Source: Actinosynnema sp042752395 (lineage in GTDB: Bacteria > Actinomycetota > Actinomycetes > Mycobacteriales > Pseudonocardiaceae). Taken from it: DNA of 64,000 nucleotides. The translations under genes and the position numbers were made by a program. The DNA is taken from positions 1 to 64,000 of the forward strand of contig NZ_JBHYXZ010000028.1 of the NCBI RefSeq assembly GCF_042752395.1. The letters run 5' to 3'. The notes below the pieces were generated by a model. It searched no databases and was not told where the DNA came from. It was given only the letters and a program-made list of their open reading frames with translations. Each line of letters begins with the position of its first letter. Positions within the stretch are counted from its first letter, which is position 1. Below are positions 35,007-43,585 of this stretch, in pieces.

Positions 35007-36482
35007 GTGCACGAAGAAGCGGAACGCTGCGCCCGGGCCGTGCGGTCGAAAGACGCCCGGTTCGACGGGTGGTTCTTCACCGGGGTCCTGACCACCCGGA
35101 TCTATTGTCGACCGAGTTGCCCGGTCACCGCGCCCAAGGTCGAGAACATGCGGTTCTACCCGAGTGCGGCGGCCGCGCAACAAGCGGGATTCCGGGCGTG
35201 CAAGAGGTGCCGTCCCGACGCGTCGCCGGGGTCCCCGCTGTGGAACCACCGCGCCGACGCGGTGGCGAAGGCCATGCGGCTGATCGCCGACGGCGTGGTG
35301 GACCGCGAGGGCGTGCCCGGCCTGGCCGCCCGCCTCGGCTACAGCGTGCGGCAGCTCGAACGGCTGCTGATGGCCGAGCTGGGCGCGGGACCGCTGGCGC
35401 TGGCCAGGGCGCAGCGCGCGCAGACCGCCCGGCTGCTCATCGAGACGACCGCGTTGCCCATGGCGGAGGTCGCGTTGGCGGCCGGGTTCGCGAGCGTCCG
35501 GGCGTTCAACGAGACGGTGCGCGAGGTGTTCGGCCTGTCGCCGACCGACCTGCGCGCCCGCCGGCGCCCCGCGCCCGACACGCCGGGCGTGCTGTCGCTG
35601 CGGCTGCCGTTCCGCGCGCCGCTGCGGCCGGACAACCTGTTCGGCCACCTCGCCGCGACCGGCGTGCCGGGGGTGGAGGAGTGGCGTGACGGCGCGTACC
35701 GGCGCACGCTGCGGCTGCCGCGCGGGCACGGCGTGGTGTCGTTGACGCCGCAGGCCGACCACGTGGCGTGCCGGCTCGCGTTGAGCGACCTGCGCGACCT
35801 GTCGATCGCCATCGCGCGGTGCCGGCGGATGCTCGACCTCGACGCCGACCCCGTCGCGGTGGACGAGCGACTGCGCGCCGACCCGCTGCTCGGACCCGTG
35901 GTGGACGCCGGACCGGGCCGCCGCGTGCCGGGCACGGTGGACGCCGAGGAGTTCGCCGTGCGCGCGGTGCTGGGGCAGCAGGTGTCCACGGCCGCCGCCC
36001 GCACCCACGCGGGCCGGCTCGTGGCCGCCGCGGGCGAGCCGATCACCGACGTCGGGCTGACCCACCTGTTCCCGACGTCGTCGGCGCTGGCCGCGCTGGA
36101 CCCCGCCGTGCTGGCGATGCCGCAGGCCCGCAAGACCGCGTTCCGCGCGCTGGTCGAGGCGCTGGCGGACGGGAAGATCGACCTCGGGGTCGGCGCGGAC
36201 TGGGCCAAGGCGCGGGCCGACCTGCTGGCCTTGCCCGGGTTCGGGCCGTGGACGGTGGAGGTGATCGCGATGCGGGCGCTGGGCGACCCCGACGCGTTCA
36301 CCCCCACCGACCTCGGCATCCGCATCGCCGCCCGAGCCCTCGGCCTGCCCGACACACCCGCCGCCCTGGTGCGGCGGTCCGAGGCGTGGCGCCCGTGGCG
36401 GGCCTACGCCGTCCAGTACCTGTGGGCCACCGGTGACCACGCGATCAACCGGCTGCCCGCCCGAGAGGACGTCCGTCGATGA
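35007..36482 (+). CDS. AdaA-AlkA fusion: methylphosphotriester sensor, AraC HTH and 3-methyladenine glycosylase
   Basis: 491 aa. The Ada N-terminal zinc domain has Cys34, Cys38, Cys65 and Cys68 (IYCRPSCP and ACKRCRPD); Cys34 is the expected methyl acceptor from phosphotriesters. AraC-type HTH about 85-180 (LAARLGYSVRQLERLLMAEL, GFASVRAFNETVREVFGLSP). The C-terminal AlkA/HhH-GPD glycosylase has LPGFGPWTVEVIAMRALGD and a candidate catalytic Asp in TPTDLG. It senses methylation damage, activates transcription and excises alkylated bases. GTG 35007 (VHEEAERC) matches the usual family start; the frame is open to 34905. It overlaps ogt by ATGA. Confidence 0.9.
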   Translation: MHEEAERCARAVRSKDARFDGWFFTGVLTTRIYCRPSCPVTAPKVENMRFYPSAAAAQQAGFRACKRCRPDASPGSPLWNHRADAVAKAMRLIADGVVDREGVPGLAARLGYSVRQLERLLMAELGAGPLALARAQRAQTARLLIETTALPMAEVALAAGFASVRAFNETVREVFGLSPTDLRARRRPAPDTPGVLSLRLPFRAPLRPDNLFGHLAATGVPGVEEWRDGAYRRTLRLPRGHGVVSLTPQADHVACRLALSDLRDLSIAIARCRRMLDLDADPVAVDERLRADPLLGPVVDAGPGRRVPGTVDAEEFAVRAVLGQQVSTAAARTHAGRLVAAAGEPITDVGLTHLFPTSSALAALDPAVLAMPQARKTAFRALVEALADGKIDLGVGADWAKARADLLALPGFGPWTVEVIAMRALGDPDAFTPTDLGIRIAARALGLPDTPAALVRRSEAWRPWRAYAVQYLWATGDHAINRLPAREDVRR

Positions 36483-36970
36483 GCCACACCACCGTCGACA
36501 GCCCCGTCGGACCGCTCACGCTGGTCGCGCGGGACGGCGTGCTGTCGGGGCTGTACCTGGCCGAGCAGCGGTACCGGCCGCCGCACGAGTCGTTCGGCCC
36601 CGAAGACCCCTCGCCCTTCGGGGACGTGATCGCGCAGCTGGCCGAGTACTTCGACGGCGCGCGGACGTCGTTCGACCTGCCGCTCGACCCGGTCGGCACG
36701 CCGTTCCAGCGCACCGTGTGGCGGCTGCTGCGCGAGATCCCGTACGGCGAGACCACGACGTACGGCGAGCTGGCCCGGCAGCTGGGCCGGCCGTCGGCCG
36801 CGCGGGCCGTCGGGTTCGCCAACGGGCACAACCCGATCAGCATCATCGTGCCGTGCCACCGGGTGGTCGGCGCGAACGGCGGCCTCACCGGGTACGCGGG
36901 CGGGATCGTGCGCAAGCGGCAGCTGCTCGACTTCGAGCAGCGGTCAGACGCCTACCGGCTGCCGATCTGA
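36479..36970 (+). CDS. ogt: Methylated-DNA-[protein]-cysteine S-methyltransferase
   Basis: 163 aa. Suicide repair enzyme that moves the methyl of O6-methylguanine to its own Cys in the PCHR motif (IIVPCHRVVG, about residues 121-130). Also present are the helix-turn-helix segment TTYGELARQLG with Tyr and the Asn hinge GHNPISI. Translationally coupled to the AdaA-AlkA gene (ATGA), so both are induced together by alkylating agents. Its 3' end overlaps the convergent DUF2306 gene by 27 bp. Confidence 0.93.
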   Translation: MSHTTVDSPVGPLTLVARDGVLSGLYLAEQRYRPPHESFGPEDPSPFGDVIAQLAEYFDGARTSFDLPLDPVGTPFQRTVWRLLREIPYGETTTYGELARQLGRPSAARAVGFANGHNPISIIVPCHRVVGANGGLTGYAGGIVRKRQLLDFEQRSDAYRLPI

Positions 36971-37651
36971 GGCCGGGGCGCGGCGGGCGCGGCGCCTGCG
37001 GGCGTCGCCCCGTTCCAGCCACCACTCGGCCAGCAGCAGCGGGATCGTCCAGCCGAGCCACGCGGCCAGCCCGGAGACCGTCTGGAGCAGGGCGACCTCG
37101 CTGCCGCCGAACGCGGTGTCCAGCCGCGGCGACAGCGTGATCGCGGCGACGGCCGCCCAGATCCGGTTGCTCATGATCGACGCGGTGAGCGCGAAGCTGC
37201 GGATCATCCACCGGCGGTGGTCGACGTGCCGGCGTTGGCGCGCCATCCGGAAGCCCGCCACCGTGAACGCCAGCCACAGCGCCCCCATCAGCACGTTGCC
37301 CACCTGGTTGAGCGGCCCGAACGGCGAGACCGCGCCGATGGCCAGCGCCGTCACCCCGCCCGGCAGCACACCGGCGAACACGTAGACGCGCCCGACCCGC
37401 CGGTGCGCCACCGGGTACCGCTGCCGGAACCACGGCCACACCTGCACCACGCAGGTCAGGATCGCCACCGACCCGAACAGCACGTGCGCCACGAGCACCG
37501 GGAAGTGCCACGGGTGCGCGGGCACCTCGGGCACCCGCGACAACGCCGGGTCCAACGTCACGTACGGCGGCACCGAGAACGCCACGAACACCAGCACCAA
37601 GAACCCGAACGGCACCACCCAGGGCCGCCGGTACCACTTCGTCATCCCCAT
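36944..37651 (-). CDS. DUF2306 membrane protein
   Basis: About 235 aa with six or seven hydrophobic helices (VVPFGFLVLVFVAFSVPPYV, VLVAHVLFGSVAILTCVVQV, YVFAGVLPGGVTALAIGAV, LMGALWLAFTVAGFRMA). Conserved DUF2306 polar motifs are HPWHFPVLVAHV, AHRRVGRVYV and DHRRWMIRSFALT, where the histidines may bind heme or metal. Basic C-terminal tail. ATG 37651 (MGMTKWYRRPW) is chosen over the longer frame from 37702. Role unknown. Confidence 0.8.
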   Translation of the reverse strand: MGMTKWYRRPWVVPFGFLVLVFVAFSVPPYVTLDPALSRVPEVPAHPWHFPVLVAHVLFGSVAILTCVVQVWPWFRQRYPVAHRRVGRVYVFAGVLPGGVTALAIGAVSPFGPLNQVGNVLMGALWLAFTVAGFRMARQRRHVDHRRWMIRSFALTASIMSNRIWAAVAAITLSPRLDTAFGGSEVALLQTVSGLAAWLGWTIPLLLAEWWLERGDARRRRARRAPASDRQPVGV

Positions 37652-37704
37652 GCCCGCACCCAACCGCCCCCCGCTGACCAACCACGCACCATCCCCGCAC
37701 AACC

Positions 37705-37845
37705 CGCGTGTCCTACCTCCAGAACGCGCGTGTCCTACGTTCGCGCACCCCGAGTTGAACGTTCAGGACGACCGGCCTTGTTCTGAACGCTCAACTCGGC
37801 CGTTCCGGACGTAGGACACGCGTGACGCGGACGTAGGACACGCGC
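37705..37845. repeat. Mirrored 22-bp module array, GTCCTACGTT family (copy 2)
   Basis: Left half: GCGTGTCCTACCTC, GCGTGTCCTACGTT, CGAGTTGAACGTTCAGGAC. Right half, inverted: GAACGCTCAACTCGG, then two copies of GACGTAGGACACGCG. The whole forms a large imperfect palindrome around position 37780. The same words occur at 19847-19935. Confidence 0.75.
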
Positions 37846-37865
37846 GGCCGACAAGGTCTGTTGGC

Positions 37866-37883
37866 TTGACAAGAGAAGTTGTC
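37866..37883 (+). promoter_or_regulatory. ArsR-type operator overlapping a -35 box
   Basis: TTGACA (37866-37871) overlaps the dyad GACAA-GAGAAG-TTGTC (37868-37883), 18 bp before the ATG of the ArsR-type gene. Autorepression by that protein is the simplest reading. Confidence 0.45.
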
Positions 37884-37900
37884 GGTGAGAGGGTTCCGGC

Positions 37901-38485
37901 ATGTTCGAAGTGGCGGTGATCGAGGACCCGGCGGTGGCCGAGGTCTCGTTGGACCCGGTGCGGGCGAGGTTGTTGGCCGAGCTGGCCGAACCGAACTCGG
38001 CGACCACGCTGGCGGCGAAGATCGGGCTGCCCCGGCAGAAGGTCAACTACCACCTGCGCACGCTGGAGCAGCACGGCCTGGTCGAGCTGGCCGAGGAACG
38101 CCGCAAGGGCAACATGACCGAACGGGTCATGCGCGCCACCGCCGCGTCCTACGTCATCTCGCCCACGGCCCTGGCCGCCGTCCAGCCCGACCCGGAACGC
38201 GCGCCCGACCGCCTGTCGGCCCGCTGGCTCCTGGCCGTGGCCGCACGGCTGGTCCGCGACGTCGGCACGCTGATCACCGGCGCGGCCAAGGCGGACAAGA
38301 GGGTCGCCACCTTCGCCCTCGACGGCGAGGTCCGCTTCGCCACCGCCGCCGACCGCGCGGCGTTCGCCGAGGAGCTGGCCGCCGCCGTCACGACCCTGGT
38401 CGCCAAGTACCACGACGAGTCCGCGCCCGGCGGACGACCACACCGCGTGGTCGTCGCCGTCCACCCGAGCATCCCGAAGGAGTGA
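37901..38485 (+). CDS. ArsR-type HTH regulator
   Basis: 194 aa; winged helix at residues about 12-75 (VSLDPVRARLLAELAEPNSA... LAAKIGLPRQKVNYHLRTLEQHGLVELAEERRKGNMTERVMRA) as in ArsR/HTH_20 proteins, with a C-terminal domain of unknown ligand specificity. No metal-binding cysteines are seen. It starts an operon with an SRPBCC protein (2 bp gap) and a hydrolase, an arrangement typical of ArsR/SRPBCC regulatory pairs. Confidence 0.88.
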   Translation: MFEVAVIEDPAVAEVSLDPVRARLLAELAEPNSATTLAAKIGLPRQKVNYHLRTLEQHGLVELAEERRKGNMTERVMRATAASYVISPTALAAVQPDPERAPDRLSARWLLAVAARLVRDVGTLITGAAKADKRVATFALDGEVRFATAADRAAFAEELAAAVTTLVAKYHDESAPGGRPHRVVVAVHPSIPKE

Positions 38486-38487
38486 CG

Positions 38488-39204
38488 ATGGGTCACGCGT
38501 TCGAAGGCGTCAACGAAGCCGAGCTGGACGGCGTGACGCCGGAGCAGGTCTGGGAGGCCATCGCCACCGGCCCCGGCATCGACTCCTGGTTCATGGGCTC
38601 GAACGAGGTCGAGCCCGGCGAGGTCGTCCGGCAGGCGTTCGGCGACTACCGCCCCGCCCACTCGATCACCGCCTGGGAGCCCGGCAAGCGCCTCGCCTAC
38701 GGCGGCGACGAGGAGCCCGACGGCCGGTTCGTCGCCTACGAGTTCCTGATCGAGGGCCGCGACCGGGGCAGCACGGTGCTGCGCATGGTCGCGAGCGGCT
38801 TCCTGCCCGGCGACGACTGGGAGGACGAGTTCGAGGCCATGCTCGCGGGCGGCGAGATGTTCTGGCAGACCCTCGTCACCTACCTGCGCCACTTCGCCGG
38901 CCGCACCGCCCGCCCGGTCACCGCCTTCGGCCCTCCGGTCGCCGACTGGCCCGCGACGTGGGCGAAGCTCGGCCGCAAGCTCGGCCTCGACCGCGCCCCC
39001 CGCACCGGCGACGAGGTCGCGCTCGACGGCGAGCCCGGCGTCGTCTACTTCGCCAACGCCCAGACCGCGGGCATCCGCACGGACCGCGCGCTGTACCGCT
39101 TCTTCCAGGGGATCGCCGGCTTCCCCACCGCCATGCACCACGTGTTCACCGACGACCACCGCGACGAGCGGACGTGGTCGACCTGGATGGAGGACCTCGC
39201 ATGA
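38488..39204 (+). CDS. SRPBCC-domain protein (AHSA1-like)
   Basis: 238 aa. Bet v1/START-like ligand-binding fold: ELDGVTPEQVWEAIATGPGIDSWF, then KRLAYGGDE and FLIEG...STVLRMVASGFLP; the C-terminal third is a second, shorter alpha-beta segment. Aggagtgacg supplies a ribosome-binding site for ATG 38488. It is coupled to the upstream ArsR gene and overlaps the hydrolase gene by ATGA, so the three are one operon. Ligand unknown. Confidence 0.87.
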   Translation: MGHAFEGVNEAELDGVTPEQVWEAIATGPGIDSWFMGSNEVEPGEVVRQAFGDYRPAHSITAWEPGKRLAYGGDEEPDGRFVAYEFLIEGRDRGSTVLRMVASGFLPGDDWEDEFEAMLAGGEMFWQTLVTYLRHFAGRTARPVTAFGPPVADWPATWAKLGRKLGLDRAPRTGDEVALDGEPGVVYFANAQTAGIRTDRALYRFFQGIAGFPTAMHHVFTDDHRDERTWSTWMEDLA

Positions 39205-40001
39205 CCACGGAACGGGTCGTGTCCAAGGACGGCACGACGATCGCCTGCACGCGCGTCGGCTCCGGCCCCGCGCTGATCATCGTGGACGGCGCGCTGTGCC
39301 ACCGCGCCTTCGGCCCGGCCACGGCCCTGGCGGGCGAGCTGGCCGCGCACTTCACCGTCTACACCTACGACCGGCGCGGCCGGGGCGAGAGCGGCAACGC
39401 CACGTCCTACGACGTCGAGCGCGAGGTCGAGGACATCGCCGCTCTCATCGAGCACGCGGGCGGCTCGGCGCACCTGTTCGGCATGTCCTCCGGCGGCACT
39501 CTGGTCGCCGAGGCGGCGCACCGCGGCGTGGCGGCCGAGCGGATCGCGATCTACGAGTCGCCGATGATCGTCGACGACACCCGCGAGCCCATGGCCGACG
39601 ACCTGCCGGACCGGGTGCGCCGCGCGCTCGCCGAAGGCCGCCGGGGCGACGCGGTCAAGCTGTTCATGCGGTACGTCGGCACGCCCGGCCCGGTGATCGC
39701 GCTGCTCCGGGTCATGCCGCCGTGGCGGAAGCTCAAGGCCGTCGCGCACACCCTGCCGCACGACTTCGCGCTCGTCGCCGAGTTCCAGCGCGGCACGCCG
39801 CCGGCCGCCGACCGGTGGGCCGGCGCGGAGGCGCCCGCGCTCGTGATCGCCGGCGGCAAGAGCCCGGAGTACCTGCGCAACGCGCAGCGGCGACTGGCCT
39901 CGACCCTGCCGAAGGGCGAGCTGACCGTGCTCCCCGGCCAGACGCACATGGTCAAGGCCAAGGTGACCGCGCCGGTGCTGGTCGACTTCTTCCGCCGCTG
40001 A
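39201..40001 (+). CDS. Alpha/beta hydrolase
   Basis: 266 aa with the nucleophile Ser in FGMSSGG (about residues 93-99), oxyanion region IIVDGALCH (about 26-34), DRRGRGES (about 56-63), and the final His in PGQTHMVKAK. Overlaps the SRPBCC gene (ATGA). Probably an esterase or chloroperoxidase-like enzyme; substrate unknown. Confidence 0.88.
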   Translation: MTTERVVSKDGTTIACTRVGSGPALIIVDGALCHRAFGPATALAGELAAHFTVYTYDRRGRGESGNATSYDVEREVEDIAALIEHAGGSAHLFGMSSGGTLVAEAAHRGVAAERIAIYESPMIVDDTREPMADDLPDRVRRALAEGRRGDAVKLFMRYVGTPGPVIALLRVMPPWRKLKAVAHTLPHDFALVAEFQRGTPPAADRWAGAEAPALVIAGGKSPEYLRNAQRRLASTLPKGELTVLPGQTHMVKAKVTAPVLVDFFRR

Positions 40002-40014
40002 CCGCGCGGAACCG

Positions 40015-40044
40015 GGTGGTGGGCGGGGTCCCCCGTCCACCACC
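40015..40044. terminator. Hairpin between convergent genes
   Basis: GGTGGTGG pairs with CCACCACC and the stem continues through GC pairs to a short loop. It lies between the convergent hydrolase and methyltransferase genes and can serve both. Confidence 0.6.
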
Positions 40045-40060
40045 GCCGCACGCGACGCCG

Positions 40061-40894
40061 TCAGGGCTTGCGGCCGACCGCGCCCGCGATGCAGTGGCTC
40101 ACCGCGTCGAGCGCCTTGAGCCGCGGGCCGTCCGGCCACCAGTCCGCGCAGATCACCACGCCCGGCTCGACCAGTTCGAGCCCGTGGAACAGCCCCTGCA
40201 GCTCGTTCATCGTGATGAACCGCCCGCTGCCCATCGGGGAGTGCAGGAACGTCTGCTCCATGCGGCGCGCGATGGCCGAGTGCTCCTCGGTCTCCGGGTC
40301 GAGGAAGTGCGAGATCGCGACGTACGAGCCGGACGGCAGGGCGTCGATGTACTCCGCCATGATCTCGGCCGACGTGGGCGAGTCGCCGTTGTAGTGGTGC
40401 AGCGTGCCGAGCTGGAACAGCGCCACCGGCTCGCTGAAGTCGATGTGCTTGCGCACGACCTCGTCGTTGAGGATCTCCCGCGGCTTGAAGATGTCGGCGG
40501 CGGAGAAGTGCGTCTGGTCGTTCTCCTCCAGCAGCGCGCGACCGTGGGCCAGTACCACCGGGTCGTTGTCCACGTACACCACTCGTGCATCCGGGTTGAT
40601 CCGTTGCGCCACTTGGTGGGTGTTCTCGGCGGTGGGCAACCCGGACCCGCAGTCCAGGAACTGCGAGATCCCCGTCTGGCTCGCGACGAACCGGGTGACG
40701 CGGATCAGGAAGCTGCGGTTGTCCACGGCGAGCGTGGCCGCTTCCGGCGCGACCTGCTGCACCCGGCGCAGCACTTCACGGTCGATCTCGTAGTTGTCCT
40801 TGCCGTTCAGGAAGGCGTCGTAGACCCTGGCGATGCTGGCCTTCGTGGTGTCGATGTAGACGGGGGCGGCGGCGTCCGAGGACGAACCCGGCAT
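40061..40894 (-). CDS. SAM-dependent methyltransferase (DUF574/Methyltransf_19)
   Basis: 277 aa. The N-terminal family signature TTKASIARVYDAFLNGKDNYEIDRE is followed by SAM-binding FLDCGSGLPT (about 79-88) and acidic YVDNDPVV (about 107-114), then a helical cap ending in DWWPDGP. It belongs to the large actinobacterial family often encoded beside XRE-DUF5753/DUF397 genes, as here. Substrate unknown. Confidence 0.92.
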   Translation of the reverse strand: MPGSSSDAAAPVYIDTTKASIARVYDAFLNGKDNYEIDREVLRRVQQVAPEAATLAVDNRSFLIRVTRFVASQTGISQFLDCGSGLPTAENTHQVAQRINPDARVVYVDNDPVVLAHGRALLEENDQTHFSAADIFKPREILNDEVVRKHIDFSEPVALFQLGTLHHYNGDSPTSAEIMAEYIDALPSGSYVAISHFLDPETEEHSAIARRMEQTFLHSPMGSGRFITMNELQGLFHGLELVEPGVVICADWWPDGPRLKALDAVSHCIAGAVGRKP

Positions 40895-41107
40895 TGTGGT
40901 GACCTCGCATTACGGGGATGGGAGTGATGTCTTGTGCACCGCGTCACAGTCCGCTCAGCGTAAGGGTATGGGCTCAACGCGTGAGTGGGACTCATACGTC
41001 TGACCGGGCAAGATCATGGGTGTACGTTCAGTGACGATGCGAGTCGGCACTCCCCGGACGCAACCGCTGTTCGGGTGGGACGGTCACAACGGGCGGGAGG
41101 ATCGGCG

Positions 41108-41983
41108 ATGGCGACGGACGAACCCACCCCGGAGCGGGACAGCGGTCCCACCGCGCTGCGCATCGTGCTCGGGGCGCAGCTGCGCAGGTTGCGGGAGGCG
41201 GCGGAGATCAGCCGCGCGGACGCGGGCTACGCCATCCGCGGCTCGGAGTCGAAGATCAGCCGGATGGAGCTGGGCCGCGTCGGCCTGAAGCCGCGCGACG
41301 TGGGCGACCTGCTCACCATGTACGGCGTCGAGGACCCGGGCGAGCGGGAGAAGTTCCTCGACATGGTCCGGCGCTCGAACTCCCCGGGCTGGTGGCACCG
41401 CTACACCGACCTCATGCCGGACTGGTTCCACGACTTCGTCGGCCTGGAGGAGGCCGCGTCGCGGATCCTGGTCTACGAGACGCAGTTCGTGCCGGGCCTG
41501 CTCCAGACCGAGGAGTACGCGACGGCGATCTCCAGCCACGGCCGGCCCGAGCTGGTCACGCCCGAGGTGCGGCGGCGGGTGGCGCTGCGGATGCAGCGGC
41601 AGCGGATCCTGGCCCGGCCGGGCGCGCCGCGGCTCTGGGCGGTGGTCGACGAGTCGGTCCTGTACCGGACGATCGGCGGCCGCCAGGTCCTCGTCAACCA
41701 GATCGACTACTTGCTCAGCGTGACGAAGGACGGCCCGGTCACGCTCCAGATCGTGCCGTTCCCGTTGGCCGGGTACGCGGCCAAGGGACCTTTCGCGATG
41801 CTCAGGTTCGGCGAGCCGGACCTGCCTGACATCGTGTACCTCGAACACCTCGCCGGTGCCCTCTACCTGGACAAAGTCGAGGAGCTGGAGATCTACAGCA
41901 GGGTGTTCGACCGGCTGACGGTGGACGCCGAGACGCCCGACCGGAGCCGGCAGATGCTGGCCAAGCGGCGGGCGGAGCTGTAG
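41108..41983 (+). CDS. XRE-family regulator with DUF5753 domain
   Basis: 291 aa; helix-turn-helix at residues about 18-75 (LGAQLRRLREAAEISRADAG... ESKISRMELGRVGLKPRDV), then DUF5753 (FVGLEEAASRILVYETQFVPGLLQTEEYA, FPLAGYAAKGPFAML). ATG 41108 has GGGAGG upstream; the longer frame from 40985 has none. These regulators act with DUF397 proteins, here encoded 130 bp downstream; some family pairs act in development or antibiotic regulation. Confidence 0.92.
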   Translation: MATDEPTPERDSGPTALRIVLGAQLRRLREAAEISRADAGYAIRGSESKISRMELGRVGLKPRDVGDLLTMYGVEDPGEREKFLDMVRRSNSPGWWHRYTDLMPDWFHDFVGLEEAASRILVYETQFVPGLLQTEEYATAISSHGRPELVTPEVRRRVALRMQRQRILARPGAPRLWAVVDESVLYRTIGGRQVLVNQIDYLLSVTKDGPVTLQIVPFPLAGYAAKGPFAMLRFGEPDLPDIVYLEHLAGALYLDKVEELEIYSRVFDRLTVDAETPDRSRQMLAKRRAEL

Positions 41984-42014
41984 CTGTCGTCCAACCGGGC
42001 GAAGTTCACGCTCC

Positions 42015-42088
42015 GCATCTGCACGTGCATTTACCCGTGCAGTCGCCGGTGCTACGGTCCGTGCACAACCGGATGCACGTGCAGATGC
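42015..42088 (+). promoter_or_regulatory. DUF397 promoter flanked by 16-bp inverted operators
   Basis: -35 TTTACC (42030-42035) and -10 TACGGT (42053-42058) are 17 bp apart. GCATCTGCACGTGCAT (42015-42030) and its exact reverse complement (42073-42088) flank the promoter on both sides, and each contains the palindrome TGCACGTGCA. This suits looping or paired repression, most likely by the XRE protein just upstream. Confidence 0.65.
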
Positions 42089-42115
42089 ATCACATGGCTC
42101 GGAGGGTGATCTCGA

Positions 42116-42355
42116 ATGGCCATCAAGGTTCACAACGGCATGTCCGCGGCCGACCTGAACGGCGTCACGTGGACCAAGAGCTCCCACAGCGACGCGATCG
42201 GCAACTGCGTCGAGCTGGCCGCGCTCGACGGCGGCGACGTGGCGATGCGCAACTCCCGGTTCCCCGACGGTCCCGCGCTGGTCTACACGCGGGCGGAGAT
42301 CGCCGCGTTCGTGGCGGGGGCCAGGGACGGGGAGTTCGATGACCTCGTCCACTGA
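42116..42355 (+). CDS. DUF397 protein
   Basis: 79 aa with the full family pattern: GVTWTKSSHSDAIGNCVELA, VAMRNSRFPDGPALVYTRAEIAAFV, GEFDDL. GGAGGG ribosome-binding site about 11 nt upstream. DUF397 proteins are partners or antagonists of adjacent XRE-DUF5753 regulators. It overlaps the next gene by 17 bp. Confidence 0.93.
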   Translation: MAIKVHNGMSAADLNGVTWTKSSHSDAIGNCVELAALDGGDVAMRNSRFPDGPALVYTRAEIAAFVAGARDGEFDDLVH

Positions 42356-42647
42356 CCACTCGTCCCGGACGACGTTCCAGCTCCGGGAGCTGATCGCGCG
42401 CGGGTTCCAGTTCCTGCACCCGCGTGACGCCCGGGGCGAGTTGGCGGCCGTGGTCGGGGTGCGGGCGCACGACGCGGTCATCGACGTCGTGCGGTTGCAC
42501 ACCGAGGACGACGCGGTCGCCATGCGGATGCCCGCCGACGAGGTGAACGTGCTGTCGCCCAGCAGGTTCTCGTGGCGCCGTTGCGGACCGGCCACGCACG
42601 TGCTCGAAGAGCTGCTCGACCTGCCCGACGACGACCGGGTCGGGTGA
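42339..42647 (+). CDS. Small hypothetical protein downstream of DUF397, 102 aa
   Basis: Beta-rich cytosolic protein (ELIARGFQFLHPRDARGELA, DAVIDVVRLHTEDDAVAMRM, RFSWRRCGPATHVLEELLDL). It overlaps the DUF397 gene and is probably translationally coupled to it. Similar short proteins follow DUF397 genes in other actinomycetes. Function unknown. Confidence 0.75.
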   Translation: MTSSTDHSSRTTFQLRELIARGFQFLHPRDARGELAAVVGVRAHDAVIDVVRLHTEDDAVAMRMPADEVNVLSPSRFSWRRCGPATHVLEELLDLPDDDRVG

Positions 42648-42885
42648 GGCTTCCCGTCCGCGTCCGCGGTGGCGGACGGGACCGAGGGGGTTGGCGGCCC
42701 CCTCACGGCGAACTTGACCTGGAGACGCAGCGGGAGTCGACTCCGCGCCCGAAGACGTCGACGCCACGCTCGGAGCGCAACTCCGTGTTCGTCGCATCAG
42801 CGGCGTGGGGGCCGAGGTCGGCTTCGGTCCCCACGCCGGCCACCCCGTCTCGGCCCGTCGTTCGGCGGCAGGCTGTTGGTCGGCG

Positions 42886-42930
42886 GCGGGTCGTTCAGGA
42901 GCGGGTCGTTCAGGGGCGGGTCGCTCAGGG
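42886..42930. repeat. Three 15-bp tandem repeats
   Basis: Units GCGGGTCGTTCAGGA, GCGGGTCGTTCAGGG and GCGGGTCGCTCAGGG run into the last codons of the tetR gene. The rest of 42648-42885 holds no recognisable gene. Confidence 0.6.
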
Positions 42931-43533
42931 GCGGCGCAGACCGCTCAGCACCACGTCCAGGCCGCGGCGGAACTCGAGGTCCGGCGTGATCGTGCGCGCC
43001 GTCGCGGCCGTCTCGGCCAGCAGCGGGTACCGCTCGCCCAGCGCGGCCATCGCCTCCGTGCCCGGTCCGGGCAGCGGGCTGCGGTGCTCGATCTCGGTCG
43101 CCCCGATCACGTAGCTCAGCAGCGCCCGCAACGCGATGACCCGCTGCTCGCCGGTGAACCCGGCCGCGGTCAGGACCTCCAGCACGGACTCCGACCAGCG
43201 CAGCAGGCTCGGGCACCGGTGCCGGTGCGCCATCGTGAGCGGCACCGCGTTCGGGTGCGCGGCGATCGCCGCCCGGACCCGTTCCACCAGGACCGCGACC
43301 TGCTTGTCCCACAGCGCCCGCGGCGGCCGGGTGTCCACATCGGACAGCATGTGGTCGACCGCCAGCGCCTCCAGCTCGTCCCGGTCCGCGACGTACCGGT
43401 AGAGCGACATCGTGCCCATGCCCAGCTCCGCGGCGACCGCGCGCATCGACAGCGCCGCCAGGCCCTCGCGGTCGAGGACGGCGAGCGTGGCGGCGGCGAG
43501 CGCGGCCGGGGACAGCGACTTGGGACGCGGCAT
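42925..43533 (-). CDS. TetR-family repressor
   Basis: 202 aa; N-terminal helix-turn-helix (PAALAAATLAVLDREGLAAL... RAVAAELGMGTMSLYRYVADRDEL) and a TetR_C-type ligand domain (TETR_C_1-like). It is divergent from a peroxiredoxin-like gene whose promoter contains a good dyad operator, so it probably represses that gene and itself. ATG 43533. Confidence 0.92.
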   Translation of the reverse strand: MPRPKSLSPAALAAATLAVLDREGLAALSMRAVAAELGMGTMSLYRYVADRDELEALAVDHMLSDVDTRPPRALWDKQVAVLVERVRAAIAAHPNAVPLTMAHRHRCPSLLRWSESVLEVLTAAGFTGEQRVIALRALLSYVIGATEIEHRSPLPGPGTEAMAALGERYPLLAETAATARTITPDLEFRRGLDVVLSGLRRP

Positions 43534-43555
43534 GGCGCACGACAGCGTACTGGAG

Positions 43556-43585
43556 TTGACAGCGTACGCAGTACGCGCATAGCGT
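43556..43585 (+). promoter_or_regulatory. Promoter with TetR operator in the spacer
   Basis: TTGACA (43556-43561) and TAGCGT (43580-43585) are 18 bp apart, and the spacer holds the perfect dyad GCGTAC-GCA-GTACGC (43562-43576). Related GCGTAC half-sites lie on both sides (about 43545 and 43591). Confidence 0.65.
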
